From: Arthrobacter sp. FW305-BF8
GTDB lineage: Bacteria > Actinomycetota > Actinomycetes > Actinomycetales > Micrococcaceae
NCBI RefSeq assembly: GCF_021789315.1
Contig: NZ_CP084561.1
Span: 3,968,001-4,032,000, forward strand
DNA length: 64,000 nt
Direction: 5' to 3'
Shown: one piece after another, positions 17,348 to 24,843 of the stretch
How the letters are laid out: each line of letters starts with the position of its first letter
Numbering within the stretch: the stretch's first letter is position 1
Position numbers and translations under genes: made by a program
The notes under the pieces: generated by a model
Database searches by the model: none
Told to the model about the DNA's origin: nothing
What the model saw: only the letters and a program-made list of their open reading frames with translations

Positions 17348-18721
17348 ATGACCCTCCACGCCCCTGAACCCACCGTCGCTGCGCGCACTGTGGCCGTCCC
17401 CGCCGCCACCGACGCCATCCTGGACCCCGAGGAGACCATGTCCCGGGACGAGCTTGAGGCGCTGCAGCTCAGCCGGCTCCAGCACACCGTCGCGTACGCC
17501 TACGACCGGGTCCCGCTGTACAAGCGCAAGTTCGACGACGCCGGCATCCACCCCTCGGACCTGCGCGAACTCGCTGACCTCGGCAACTTCCCCTTCACCA
17601 CCAAGGAGGACCTGCGCCAGGAGTACCCGTTCGGCATGTTCGCGGTGCCGCAGAGCGAGGTGGCCCGCGTGCACGCGAGCTCCGGCACCACGGGCCGCCC
17701 CACCGTCGTCGGATACACCAAGCAGGACCTGGCCGACTGGGCCAAACTGGTGGCCCGCTGCCTCCGCGCCTCCGGCGTCCGTCCGGGCATGAAGGTCCAC
17801 AACGCCTACGGCTACGGCCTGTTCACCGGCGGACTGGGTGCCCACGCCGGCGCCGAGGCCCTCGGCTGCACGGTGATTCCGATGTCCGGCGGGCAGACCG
17901 AGCGCCAGATCCAGATGATCCAGGACTTCGAGCCGGACGTCATACTGGCCACGCCCACCTACCTGCTCACCATCGCCGATGCCATGGCGCACATGGGGAT
18001 CGACCCGACCTCCACCTCGCTGAAGTACGCGGTCCTGGGTGCGGAGCCATGGACGCAGGAGATGCGGCACGAGCTTGAGGTCACCATGAACATCAAGGCA
18101 TGCGACATTTACGGGCTCTCCGAGGTCATGGGCCCCGGCGTCGCGGGCGAATGTGTGGAGACCCAGGACGGCAGCCACATCTGGGAGGACCACTTCCGGC
18201 CGGAGATCATCGACCCCTTCAACCCTGCCCCGGGCAAGGAGAACGTGCTGGGCGACGGCGAGCACGGCGAGCTGGTGTTCACCTCGCTCACCAAGGAAGC
18301 CCTGCCGATCATCCGGTACCGCACCAAGGACCTCACGCGCCTGCTCCCCGGCACCGCCCGCCCGGCACATCGCCGGATGGGCCGCATCACCGGCCGCAGC
18401 GACGACATGATCATCCTCCGCGGCGTGAACCTCTTCCCGTCCCAGATCGAGGAAATCGCCCTGCGCATCCCCGAGCTCAGCCCCCACTTCCAGCTCGAAC
18501 TGACCCGGCCGGAAGGCCAGCGCATGGACCAGCTGACCGTGAAGATCGAGCGCCGTGACAATGTCACGTCCGAGGACAGCACGACGGCGGCCCGCACCCT
18601 GCGCGAGCAGATCAAGATCCACGTGGGTTCTTCGTGCACCGTGAATGTGGTGGAGCCAGGCTCGCTCGAACGCTCCAACGGCAAGCTGCGCCGGATCTAC
18701 GACCTGCGCCCGAAGGGGTAA
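17348..18721 (+). CDS. paaK: Phenylacetate-CoA ligase
   Basis: 457 residues. Activates phenylacetate with ATP and CoA, the first step of the pathway. The AMP-binding signature SSGTTGRPTVVGYT starts at residue 111, YGLSE and the C-terminal DDMIILRGVNLFPSQIE segment are present, and length fits PaaK. The start ATG 17348 has AGGAAG six bases upstream; the frame continues back to 17258 inside paaI without a ribosome site. The gene ends at a perfect hairpin. Confidence 0.96.
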   Translation: MTLHAPEPTVAARTVAVPAATDAILDPEETMSRDELEALQLSRLQHTVAYAYDRVPLYKRKFDDAGIHPSDLRELADLGNFPFTTKEDLRQEYPFGMFAVPQSEVARVHASSGTTGRPTVVGYTKQDLADWAKLVARCLRASGVRPGMKVHNAYGYGLFTGGLGAHAGAEALGCTVIPMSGGQTERQIQMIQDFEPDVILATPTYLLTIADAMAHMGIDPTSTSLKYAVLGAEPWTQEMRHELEVTMNIKACDIYGLSEVMGPGVAGECVETQDGSHIWEDHFRPEIIDPFNPAPGKENVLGDGEHGELVFTSLTKEALPIIRYRTKDLTRLLPGTARPAHRRMGRITGRSDDMIILRGVNLFPSQIEEIALRIPELSPHFQLELTRPEGQRMDQLTVKIERRDNVTSEDSTTAARTLREQIKIHVGSSCTVNVVEPGSLERSNGKLRRIYDLRPKG

Positions 18722-18732
18722 GTCCATCCGCA

Positions 18733-18764
18733 CGCCGGGACCCGCCAGCCGGCGGGTCCCGGCG
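18733..18764. terminator. Strong hairpin between paaK and the multicopper oxidase
   Basis: Perfect 14-bp arms (18733-18746 and 18751-18764) with loop AGCC, between convergent genes. No T run follows, but position and stability suggest bidirectional termination. Confidence 0.7.
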
Positions 18765-18781
18765 CCAGGTTCAACGGACGG

Positions 18782-20971
18782 TCATGGCGTGATCGACCAG
18801 CCGAACATCATGGCGTGGTCCTCGTGTGCCAGGTTGTGGCAGTGCGCCACGTACGGGCCCACGAAGTCGCGGAAGCCCCGGTAGAGGATCGTCGACTCGC
18901 CGGGATCGAGGGCCACCAGGTCTTCCTTGGACACGTCATCGGGATGCGACTTGTCGCCACCCCGGGTAACGTCCTTGCCGTTGCGCATGACCGTCCGGTG
19001 TTCCTCCATGTGCAGGTGGAACGGGTGGACCCAGCCGCCGCCCCCGTTGCGGACCTCCCACAGATTAAAGCTGCCCTTCCTTTGCTGGGCCAGGGGTGCG
19101 CGGCCGGCGGGATTTCTCAGGCTCGCCGCCACCGCTGCCGGGTCAAAGGGCTTGCCGTTGATGAGCCACTCGGTCTCCCCTCCCAGGCTGCCGCGCTTCA
19201 CCTCGAAGACCATCCTGTTGTCCAGCATGGTCTGCCAGTTGCTTGGCAGCGGCGGAAGGGGCCGGAGGGCCGTGGGGATCAGGCTGTCATCCGGGGCGCT
19301 GTCGCCGATCACGAACTTAAGCACCGGCACCTTGTACTTCGGGTCCGGCGAGAAGCGGGACGAGTTGGACCACATGCGTCCGTTGGGCATCTTCATCACG
19401 TTGGTGAGGTAGATGACGTCGCCCTTCGTGGTGGGCGTACCGTCCTGGTACCGGGTGAAATCGATGATGACCTCGCGGCGCTTGGCCGGCCACAGCTCAA
19501 AGGAGTCGCGCTTGAGCGGCACTGGCAGCAGCCCGCCGTCGGACGCGATCTGGGTGAACTGCATGCACTGCTGCGCGTCGGGGATGCGGTACTGGCCGTC
19601 GAGTTCGTCGTCCTGGTAGCCCAGGGACGCCGACGATTTTGGTCCCTGGGTAGAGCTCATCAGCTTGAACTCGTAGATCCTCGCGACGGAAGCATCCAGG
19701 AAGCGGAAGCGGTATTTGCGTCGCTTTACCTCCAGTACCGGCGACGCGGTGCCGTTGACCGTGAAGATGTCGCCCACGAAGCCGTGATTGGGGAAGTGCT
19801 TGTAGAAGGTCTTGCCCCACCACTCCGGATGCTCGGCCGGGTTCTTCGCGGCCGGGAACTCGTTCTGCACGTCGTGGATGTCCTTGTGCACAGTTTCGCC
19901 GTCGTCCAGCCGGCAGTCGTAGAAGGCCAGCGGGATGTCGTACTTGACGTCGAAGGACCCGTCCGGGTTGTTGGTTCGCACGCCGGGCAGCCGCAGTCCC
20001 TGGCGCTCGTCGCCCATGTCCGTGCCGTATTTCGGGTCATAGATCGGGTACAGGCCCACCATGCCCTTGTAGACGTTGGAGCCGGTGTGGTCCATCCGGT
20101 GGTCGTGGAACCAGAAGAAGCTCTGCTTCTCGCGGTCGTCGCCGCCGGCCGGCCAGTTCAGGTAGAGGTTGTCCACGAACATCTTTGGCAGGTAGCCCGG
20201 GTGCTTCGGCCCGCTCACCATGGAGTAGTGCGGGTTGCCGTCGCTCTCCGGGGCAGTGTGGCCGTTATGCAGGTGGGTCAGAAAGGACCAGTCCGGTGAC
20301 CCGAAGTCCTGGCGGTCCAGGTTCAGCGGGTTCTCGTCCAGATGGTTTTCGAACCGCACCAGCACTGGCCTGCCGTATTCGGCGTTGATCATCGGGCCGG
20401 GAAAGGTCCCGTTGAAACCGTAGATCGTGCTCGGGGGCAACGTCCGCTTGATGCCGGCATCGACCCTTCTGCCGAGTGAGTCGTATGACCGCGTCGGATT
20501 GCCGTCCGAGTCGATCGGAAGCACCTGCGACGTCGTGAACCTGTGGGTCCGCAGCAACACGTCGATCTTGTAGACAATGGGGTCCGGATAGCCGATCCGA
20601 CTCGGCCACAACTGATGCTGCTCGTTGCGCAGCGAGTTCTGCTGGCCCGGCCCCGGCCCCGGCGGATTCCGCCAGGAGCTATAGACCGACCGCGGCACCG
20701 GGGCCAGCGCCTTGGGGATGGGCAGCGCGTCACGGAACGGCGTGAGGATCAGCGGACTCGTTGGGTATTTTTCGATGTAGAACAACTCGTCACTCAGGGC
20801 TGTCGATGTGGCGGCGAATGCGCCGTCGGGTGACAGGAGCCCTCGCTGAGCCAGCATCGGACCGGCCCAGGTTTGTGCGGCCGCGAGCGCCGCTCCGGCT
20901 CCTCCGGCCGCACCCAGGCGCAGCAGCGCGCGGCGTCCCAGCCCGTTTGACGTTGCAGATTTTTCAGACAT
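18782..20971 (-). CDS. Tat-exported multicopper oxidase (CotA/bilirubin oxidase-like)
   Basis: 729 residues. The start ATG 20969-20971 has AAGGAGG about nine bases upstream and gives a Tat signal (GRRALLRLGAAGGAGAAL). All four copper motifs are present: HLHNGH, FWFHDHR, HPFHLHMEEH and HCHNLAHEDHAMM, so type 1 and the trinuclear copper centres look intact. Such enzymes oxidise phenols, bilirubin or metal ions with oxygen outside the cell membrane. No copper-handling gene is adjacent. The N-terminal region before the first copper motif is long, as in CotA/phenoxazinone-synthase-like members. Confidence 0.92.
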   Translation of the reverse strand: MSEKSATSNGLGRRALLRLGAAGGAGAALAAAQTWAGPMLAQRGLLSPDGAFAATSTALSDELFYIEKYPTSPLILTPFRDALPIPKALAPVPRSVYSSWRNPPGPGPGQQNSLRNEQHQLWPSRIGYPDPIVYKIDVLLRTHRFTTSQVLPIDSDGNPTRSYDSLGRRVDAGIKRTLPPSTIYGFNGTFPGPMINAEYGRPVLVRFENHLDENPLNLDRQDFGSPDWSFLTHLHNGHTAPESDGNPHYSMVSGPKHPGYLPKMFVDNLYLNWPAGGDDREKQSFFWFHDHRMDHTGSNVYKGMVGLYPIYDPKYGTDMGDERQGLRLPGVRTNNPDGSFDVKYDIPLAFYDCRLDDGETVHKDIHDVQNEFPAAKNPAEHPEWWGKTFYKHFPNHGFVGDIFTVNGTASPVLEVKRRKYRFRFLDASVARIYEFKLMSSTQGPKSSASLGYQDDELDGQYRIPDAQQCMQFTQIASDGGLLPVPLKRDSFELWPAKRREVIIDFTRYQDGTPTTKGDVIYLTNVMKMPNGRMWSNSSRFSPDPKYKVPVLKFVIGDSAPDDSLIPTALRPLPPLPSNWQTMLDNRMVFEVKRGSLGGETEWLINGKPFDPAAVAASLRNPAGRAPLAQQRKGSFNLWEVRNGGGGWVHPFHLHMEEHRTVMRNGKDVTRGGDKSHPDDVSKEDLVALDPGESTILYRGFRDFVGPYVAHCHNLAHEDHAMMFGWSITP

Positions 20972-21192
20972 GCTCAGTGCCTCCTTGGCCCGGGCACATG
21001 CCAAACGCATCGCCCCGGCGGTCATCCCAATATGTGGTTCTGAGACCGAACGCCGTCCACCGGGACCTCCTTGTCCCGCGGGTCAGCTTTGCCGCACTGA
21101 TTCCCCTGGCGGAAGAAAACTGTGGGATCCGGACCTTGGGAAAACGCTGACGGCCCGCCGCGCAGACCCTCCGAATTGGCGGTCTGCCGGGA

Positions 21193-21214
21193 TTACCGAA
21201 CGTTCATGAGAAAA
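21193..21214. promoter_or_regulatory. PaaR-type TetR operator, site B
   Basis: TTACCGAACGTTCATGA begins at 21193 and ends 13 bases before the ATG of the TetR gene. Read on the minus strand it is ATGAACGTTCGGTAA, matching site A at 14 of 15 positions. Placement over the regulator's own promoter suggests self-repression. Confidence 0.7.
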
Positions 21215-21222
21215 TAGCCCGT

Positions 21223-21840
21223 ATGCCCAGTACAGCAGCAAACACAGCAGCCCCCACCAAGCGCGGCCGTCCCGGCTACGACCAGCAGTCCGTGCTGCTG
21301 ATCGCCGTCGACGTCTTCAACCGCCACGGCTACGACGCCACATCCATGGGCATCCTCGCCGAAAATCTGGGCATCTCCAAGTCGGCGATCTACCATCATG
21401 TGCCGTCAAAGGGCGACCTACTGAAGCTGGCCCTGGACCACGCGCTCGGCGGGCTGGAAGCCATCCTGGAGCAGCCGGGGGCAACCTCCGGGGCAGCCGA
21501 CGCGCGGCTGGAGTTCGTGCTGCGCCAGACCATCGCCGTGCTGGTGGAGCGGCTGCCCTTCGTCACGCTGCTGCTGCGGCTGCGCGGGAACACGGATATC
21601 GAACGGGACGCCATGGAACGCCGCCGTGCCTTCGACCACCGGGTAGCCGAGCTGATCTCCGCGGCCCGCGATGAGGGGTCACTGCGCCAGGACATAGATC
21701 CCCGCACCGTGACCCGCCTCCTGTTCGGAACCATCAACTCGATCGTCGAGTGGTACAAGCCGGGCGGTTCGCTCTCGCCGGAAAAGCTGGCCGACGACGT
21801 CATCACCATGGCGTTCGACGGCCTGCATGCCAAGCCCTGA
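21223..21840 (+). CDS. TetR-family regulator, probable PaaR-like repressor of phenylacetate genes
   Basis: 205 residues. The N-terminal helix-turn-helix reads SMGILAENLGISKSAIYHHVPSKGDLL after KRGRPGYD; the rest is the ligand-binding helical domain. Close upstream is operator site B, and similar sites precede paaI-paaK, paaZ/thioesterase and the thiolase operon. In known actinobacterial and other systems such a regulator is released by phenylacetyl-CoA. The ligand and the regulon here are inferred from the sites and gene neighbourhood. Confidence 0.88.
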   Translation: MPSTAANTAAPTKRGRPGYDQQSVLLIAVDVFNRHGYDATSMGILAENLGISKSAIYHHVPSKGDLLKLALDHALGGLEAILEQPGATSGAADARLEFVLRQTIAVLVERLPFVTLLLRLRGNTDIERDAMERRRAFDHRVAELISAARDEGSLRQDIDPRTVTRLLFGTINSIVEWYKPGGSLSPEKLADDVITMAFDGLHAKP

Positions 21841-21908
21841 CAGGCTAGCGAACAGGCGTTGGCGAATTAGCCGTTGACGCCGGGCGCCCTGATGCCCACA
21901 TTGTATGC

Positions 21909-22742
21909 ATGGCCACGAAACTGTCGGATCTTCTGTTCGGCGCATTTCCTGATCTCCGGTACCAGCCCACCTCCAAGAGGATCCGTGCGGGCATCGACGG
22001 AAGCCCCGTCGTCGACACTGTGGAAGCCCTCCTGGTCTGGGAACCGAAACGCGTCACCCCGGTTTACGCCGTGCCCGAAAAGGATCTGCTGGCGCGGCTC
22101 GAGCCGCCTGGAGCTGATGCGGACGCCGGTCCGGACGAGTATCCGGTCCGCCTGATGGCAGAGGCTCCGTCGGCCCTGGACCCGCGGACCGGGTTCAGGC
22201 GGCACACTGCGGCGGGCGAGGAGCTCGACGTCGTGGCATCCGCGTTCAGTGTGCCCCGGGCAGCGTTCCGGCCCTCGGATCCGGATCTGGAAGGCTACGT
22301 CATCCTGGATTTCGGCGCCTTCCACTGGTTCGAGGACCACGAGGAGATCATCGGCCACCCGCGGGACCCGTTCCACCGCGTGGACATCCGTGCCACGCTG
22401 CGGCGCATCGAGGTGAAGCTCGACGGCGTGATGCTGGCGGACACGGTCGGAGCCCATCTGCTCTACGAAACGCTGCTTCCCGTGCGGTACTACATCCCGC
22501 CCGAGGACGTCCGGCTGGACCTGCTCGAGGCCAGCCCGCACCGCACCGTCTGCCCCTATAAGGGCGAGGCCAAGTACTGGAGCTTTCCGGAGTCGGCCCG
22601 GGGCAAGAACATCGCCTGGGCCTACGACTCGCGGTTCATCGACGCCCGCCAGATCCACGGCCTGGTCTGCTTCTTCAACGAGCGGGCTGACGTGTCCGTG
22701 GACGGCGAACCGCAGGGCCACCCGGTCACCCCGTGGTCCTGA
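21909..22742 (+). CDS. DUF427 domain protein
   Basis: 277 residues, probably cytoplasmic. The C-terminal half carries the DUF427 pattern: VKLDGVMLADTVGAHLLYET, PVRYYIPPEDVRLDLLE, CPYKGEAKYW. The first half may hold a diverged second copy. No enzyme activity is established for the family as far as I know. Its stop is 29 bases from the left end of the IS element, so the insertion did not disrupt it, though it may have separated it from its original downstream region. Confidence 0.85.
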   Translation: MATKLSDLLFGAFPDLRYQPTSKRIRAGIDGSPVVDTVEALLVWEPKRVTPVYAVPEKDLLARLEPPGADADAGPDEYPVRLMAEAPSALDPRTGFRRHTAAGEELDVVASAFSVPRAAFRPSDPDLEGYVILDFGAFHWFEDHEEIIGHPRDPFHRVDIRATLRRIEVKLDGVMLADTVGAHLLYETLLPVRYYIPPEDVRLDLLEASPHRTVCPYKGEAKYWSFPESARGKNIAWAYDSRFIDARQIHGLVCFFNERADVSVDGEPQGHPVTPWS

Positions 22743-22774
22743 AACGCCAAAACCAACCCTCTCCCACCCCCTGT

Positions 22775-22828
22775 ACTGCTCCCCGGAAGTTGGACTGAGA
22801 TATTCAGTTCCGACTTGTGGGGAGCAGT
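22775..22828. promoter_or_regulatory. Long hairpin at the left IS end covering the orfA ribosome site
   Basis: The arms ACTGCTCCCC (22775-22784) and GGGGAGCAGT (22819-22828) are perfect complements. The inside (GGACTGA / TCAGTTCC) extends the stem. The right arm holds GGGGAG, the ribosome site of orfA (ATG 22832). If transcription enters from outside, the site would be folded away; this guards other IS elements from read-through. Confidence 0.65.
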
Positions 22829-22831
22829 TTT

Positions 22832-23317
22832 ATGCGTGCGTCTAGTTCGTTGTCTGAGGTCCAGCGCAAGGCCGCTGTAGCGTGGTTCGAGAAGGGCATC
22901 GCAGCTAGAGCGACGGCCGGAGTGCTGGGTGTGCCCTTGCCGCCGGTTCGGGGTCTCTACCTGCGGTGGAGGATTCATGGTCGAGGAGTTTTGATGCCGC
23001 AGCCGCCAACGTCGTACTCATTCGAGTTCAAACTCGCCTTGGTGGAACGGTTCCTAGCGGGCGAGACCGCCCCGGACCTGGCAGTGGAAGCCGGCCTGTC
23101 CTCACCTCGCGTGCTGCAAAAGTGGGTACGGGGCTACCGGGAGGAGGGTGCTGATGCATTGCGGCCGAAGCCCAAAGGCAGGCCCCGTAAGTCCGACGCC
23201 CCGCCGCCGCCGGATACACCGGAGATGGAACGGTTACGCCGGGAGAACGAGCGGTTGCGGGCGGAGGTGGCCTATCTGGGAAAACTGCGGGCCTTGAGGG
23301 AACAGGGACGACGGTGA
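22832..23317 (+). CDS. IS3-family transposase OrfA (DNA-binding subunit)
   Basis: 161 residues. Two helix-turn-helix regions (SEVQRKAAVAWFEKG and FKLALVERFLAGETAPDLAVEAGLS), then a coiled leucine-zipper-like end (PEMERLRRENERLRAEVAYLGKL). The start ATG 22832 has GGGGAG seven bases upstream. The GTGA overlap with orfB allows reinitiation. GGGAAAA at 23278-23284 is in the right phase for a -1 shift (zero-frame codons GGA AAA), and the -1 frame stays open into orfB. Confidence 0.9.
   Translation: MRASSSLSEVQRKAAVAWFEKGIAARATAGVLGVPLPPVRGLYLRWRIHGRGVLMPQPPTSYSFEFKLALVERFLAGETAPDLAVEAGLSSPRVLQKWVRGYREEGADALRPKPKGRPRKSDAPPPPDTPEMERLRRENERLRAEVAYLGKLRALREQGRR
23278..23284 (+). other. Possible -1 frameshift heptamer
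   Basis: G GGA AAA fits the X-XXY-YYZ rule in orfA phase. After slipping, codons from 23284 to 23316 contain no stop and join orfB, which would give an OrfAB fusion transposase as in other IS3 elements. Confidence 0.5.
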
Positions 23318-24168
23318 AGGTCCAGGCCGTCATCTCCCTCAAGGCTGATTATCCGCTGGGCGTCCTGCTGGACGTCGCCGGGCTTGCCCGGTCCACGTTC
23401 TTCTATCACCAGGCCCGCCTCCAGGCCCCCGATCCGCGGGCGTCGCTCAAGACCACGATCACCGAGATTTTCAACGACAGCCAGGCCCGGTACGGGCACC
23501 GGCGCATTCACACAGAGCTGCTCAAGAAAGGGTGGACGGTCGCGAAGAAGACCGTTCTGAAGCTGATGCGTGTCCTGGGGCTGGTCTGCAAGGTCCGGCG
23601 GAGGAAGCGCTACAACTCCTACCAGGGCGAGCAGGGCAGGATCGCCCCGAACCTGCTGAACCGGGAGTTCGACGCCACCGCCCCGAACCAGAAGTGGGTT
23701 ACCGACGTGACAGAGTTCAGCGTCGGAGGCCGAAAGCTTTACTTCTCCCCGATCATGGACCTCTTCGACCGGCAGATCATCTCCTACGCCATCGGCTCGT
23801 CCCCGAACCTGGAGCTGACCAACGCGTCGCTGCGCGACGCCTTGGCCACGCTCGAGGACGGGCAGAAACCGCTGGTGCACTCGGACCAGGGCGTCCAGTA
23901 CCAGCACATCTCCTGGCGCACTCTCCTCAAGGAAGCCGGCGCGGTCCAATCAATGTCCCGCAAGGGCAACTGCTACGACAACGCCGTGATGGAGAACTTC
24001 TTCGGCCACCTCAAGGAAGAACTCTTCCACCACGTCCGGTTCCTCAGCCCCGGCGCCCTGGCAACAGCACTGCACGAGTACATCCGCTGGTACAACACCG
24101 ACAGAATCTCAACGAAGCTCAACGGCCTGAGCCCGATACAATACCGAAGCCAGGCCCTTGCAGCCTAG
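23314..24168 (+). CDS. IS3-family transposase OrfB (DDE integrase core)
   Basis: 284 residues. Starts at GTG 23314, overlapping the orfA stop. An HTH_21-like region (YGHRRIHTELLKKG) precedes the integrase core with all three catalytic acids: Asp in WVTDVTEF, Asp in VHSDQGVQY and Glu in DNAVMENFFGHLKEE. The end YNTDRISTKLNGLSPIQYR is typical. The DD(35)E-type spacing and layout suggest the IS150 group. Confidence 0.95.
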   Translation: MKVQAVISLKADYPLGVLLDVAGLARSTFFYHQARLQAPDPRASLKTTITEIFNDSQARYGHRRIHTELLKKGWTVAKKTVLKLMRVLGLVCKVRRRKRYNSYQGEQGRIAPNLLNREFDATAPNQKWVTDVTEFSVGGRKLYFSPIMDLFDRQIISYAIGSSPNLELTNASLRDALATLEDGQKPLVHSDQGVQYQHISWRTLLKEAGAVQSMSRKGNCYDNAVMENFFGHLKEELFHHVRFLSPGALATALHEYIRWYNTDRISTKLNGLSPIQYRSQALAA

Positions 24169-24221
24169 GCCTTACTAACCAGGTCCAACTATCGGGGACC
24201 AGTTCACCCTGCCGCCTAAAA

Positions 24222-24258
24222 CCAAACCCCTCCTCACCTAGGTGAGGAAGGGTTTGGG
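24222..24258. terminator. Hairpin between the IS element and the VOC gene
   Basis: CCAAACCC...GGGTTTGG outer arms enclose CCTCACCTAGGTGAGG. It lies just beyond the IS right end and at the 3' side of the minus-strand VOC gene. Confidence 0.65.
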
Positions 24259-24278
24259 AATCTGCAACGGTGGGCGGA

Positions 24279-24686
24279 TCAGAGCTGATATTCAGCCTGG
24301 GTTCCGAGCCTTTCGTGGACGCAGAGGATGTTGTTTTCGGTGTCCATGAACCAGGCGCATTTCTCGGCGTCGGTCGAACAGATGTGGTGATCGGTCTTCA
24401 AATCGGGGAGGTCGTAGTCCTGGAACCGAACGCCCTTGGACTCCATGTCCTGGACGGTCCGTTCGATGTCCGTGACCTCGAAACTCAACGCAGTGTGCTC
24501 CGAGTGCTTTCCGTCAGTTACAGGCATCAGCTGCAGCATGGGGCCGTCAGCGTTGCCGAATAAATCGCTTCCATCCTCAGCCTTGCCACGGTGTGGGAGG
24601 CCCAACGTTTCCGCGTAAAATCCGCGGGCGCGGTCCGGATCATCGACAGGCAGGATGGTTGTGGCTGTTCTCAGTGCTAGGGTCAT
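24279..24686 (-). CDS. VOC/glyoxalase-fold protein
   Basis: 135 residues. The start ATG 24684-24686 is fixed by AGGAGG seven bases upstream. It opens LRTATTILPVDDPDRARGFYAETLG, the usual VOC beginning, and has DTENNILCVHE near the end where a metal ligand Glu sits. Could be a dioxygenase, a resistance protein or a glyoxalase-like enzyme; the substrate cannot be told. Confidence 0.85.
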   Translation of the reverse strand: MTLALRTATTILPVDDPDRARGFYAETLGLPHRGKAEDGSDLFGNADGPMLQLMPVTDGKHSEHTALSFEVTDIERTVQDMESKGVRFQDYDLPDLKTDHHICSTDAEKCAWFMDTENNILCVHERLGTQAEYQL

Positions 24687-24770
24687 TTCGCCACCTCCTA
24701 CGCGGGTCATTTTACGCCCGGAGAACCCCGAAAGAGCAGGGCAAATTCCGCCCGGCCGCCCAGTGAGGAA

Positions 24771-24840
24771 GCGTCCGGGAAAACCCTGCAGGATCTGATG
24801 GAGCGTCGGGGGAAACCCTGCAGGATCTGATAGCGCGTCG
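24771..24840. repeat. Tandem repeat with 32-base period
   Basis: Two near-identical units (from 24771 and 24803) share AAACCCTGCAGGATCTGAT and GCGTC(C/G)GGG; a third begins with GCGTCG at 24835. The unit contains the palindrome CCTGCAGG. It lies directly beyond the paaZ stop. Confidence 0.7.
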
Positions 24841-24843
24841 GGG

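Larger units (their letters stand above)
22772..24206 (+). mobile_element. Complete IS3-family insertion sequence (1435 bp)
   Basis: The left end reads TGTACTGCTCCCCGG and the right end, reversed, TGAACTGGTCCCCGA. The inverted repeats match at about 19 of 24 positions and the ends are TG...CA. CCC flanks both sides (22769-22771 and 24207-24209) and is a plausible 3-bp target duplication, although the flank is C-rich. Two overlapping transposase frames fill the element, and neither is broken, so it may be active. Confidence 0.9.
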
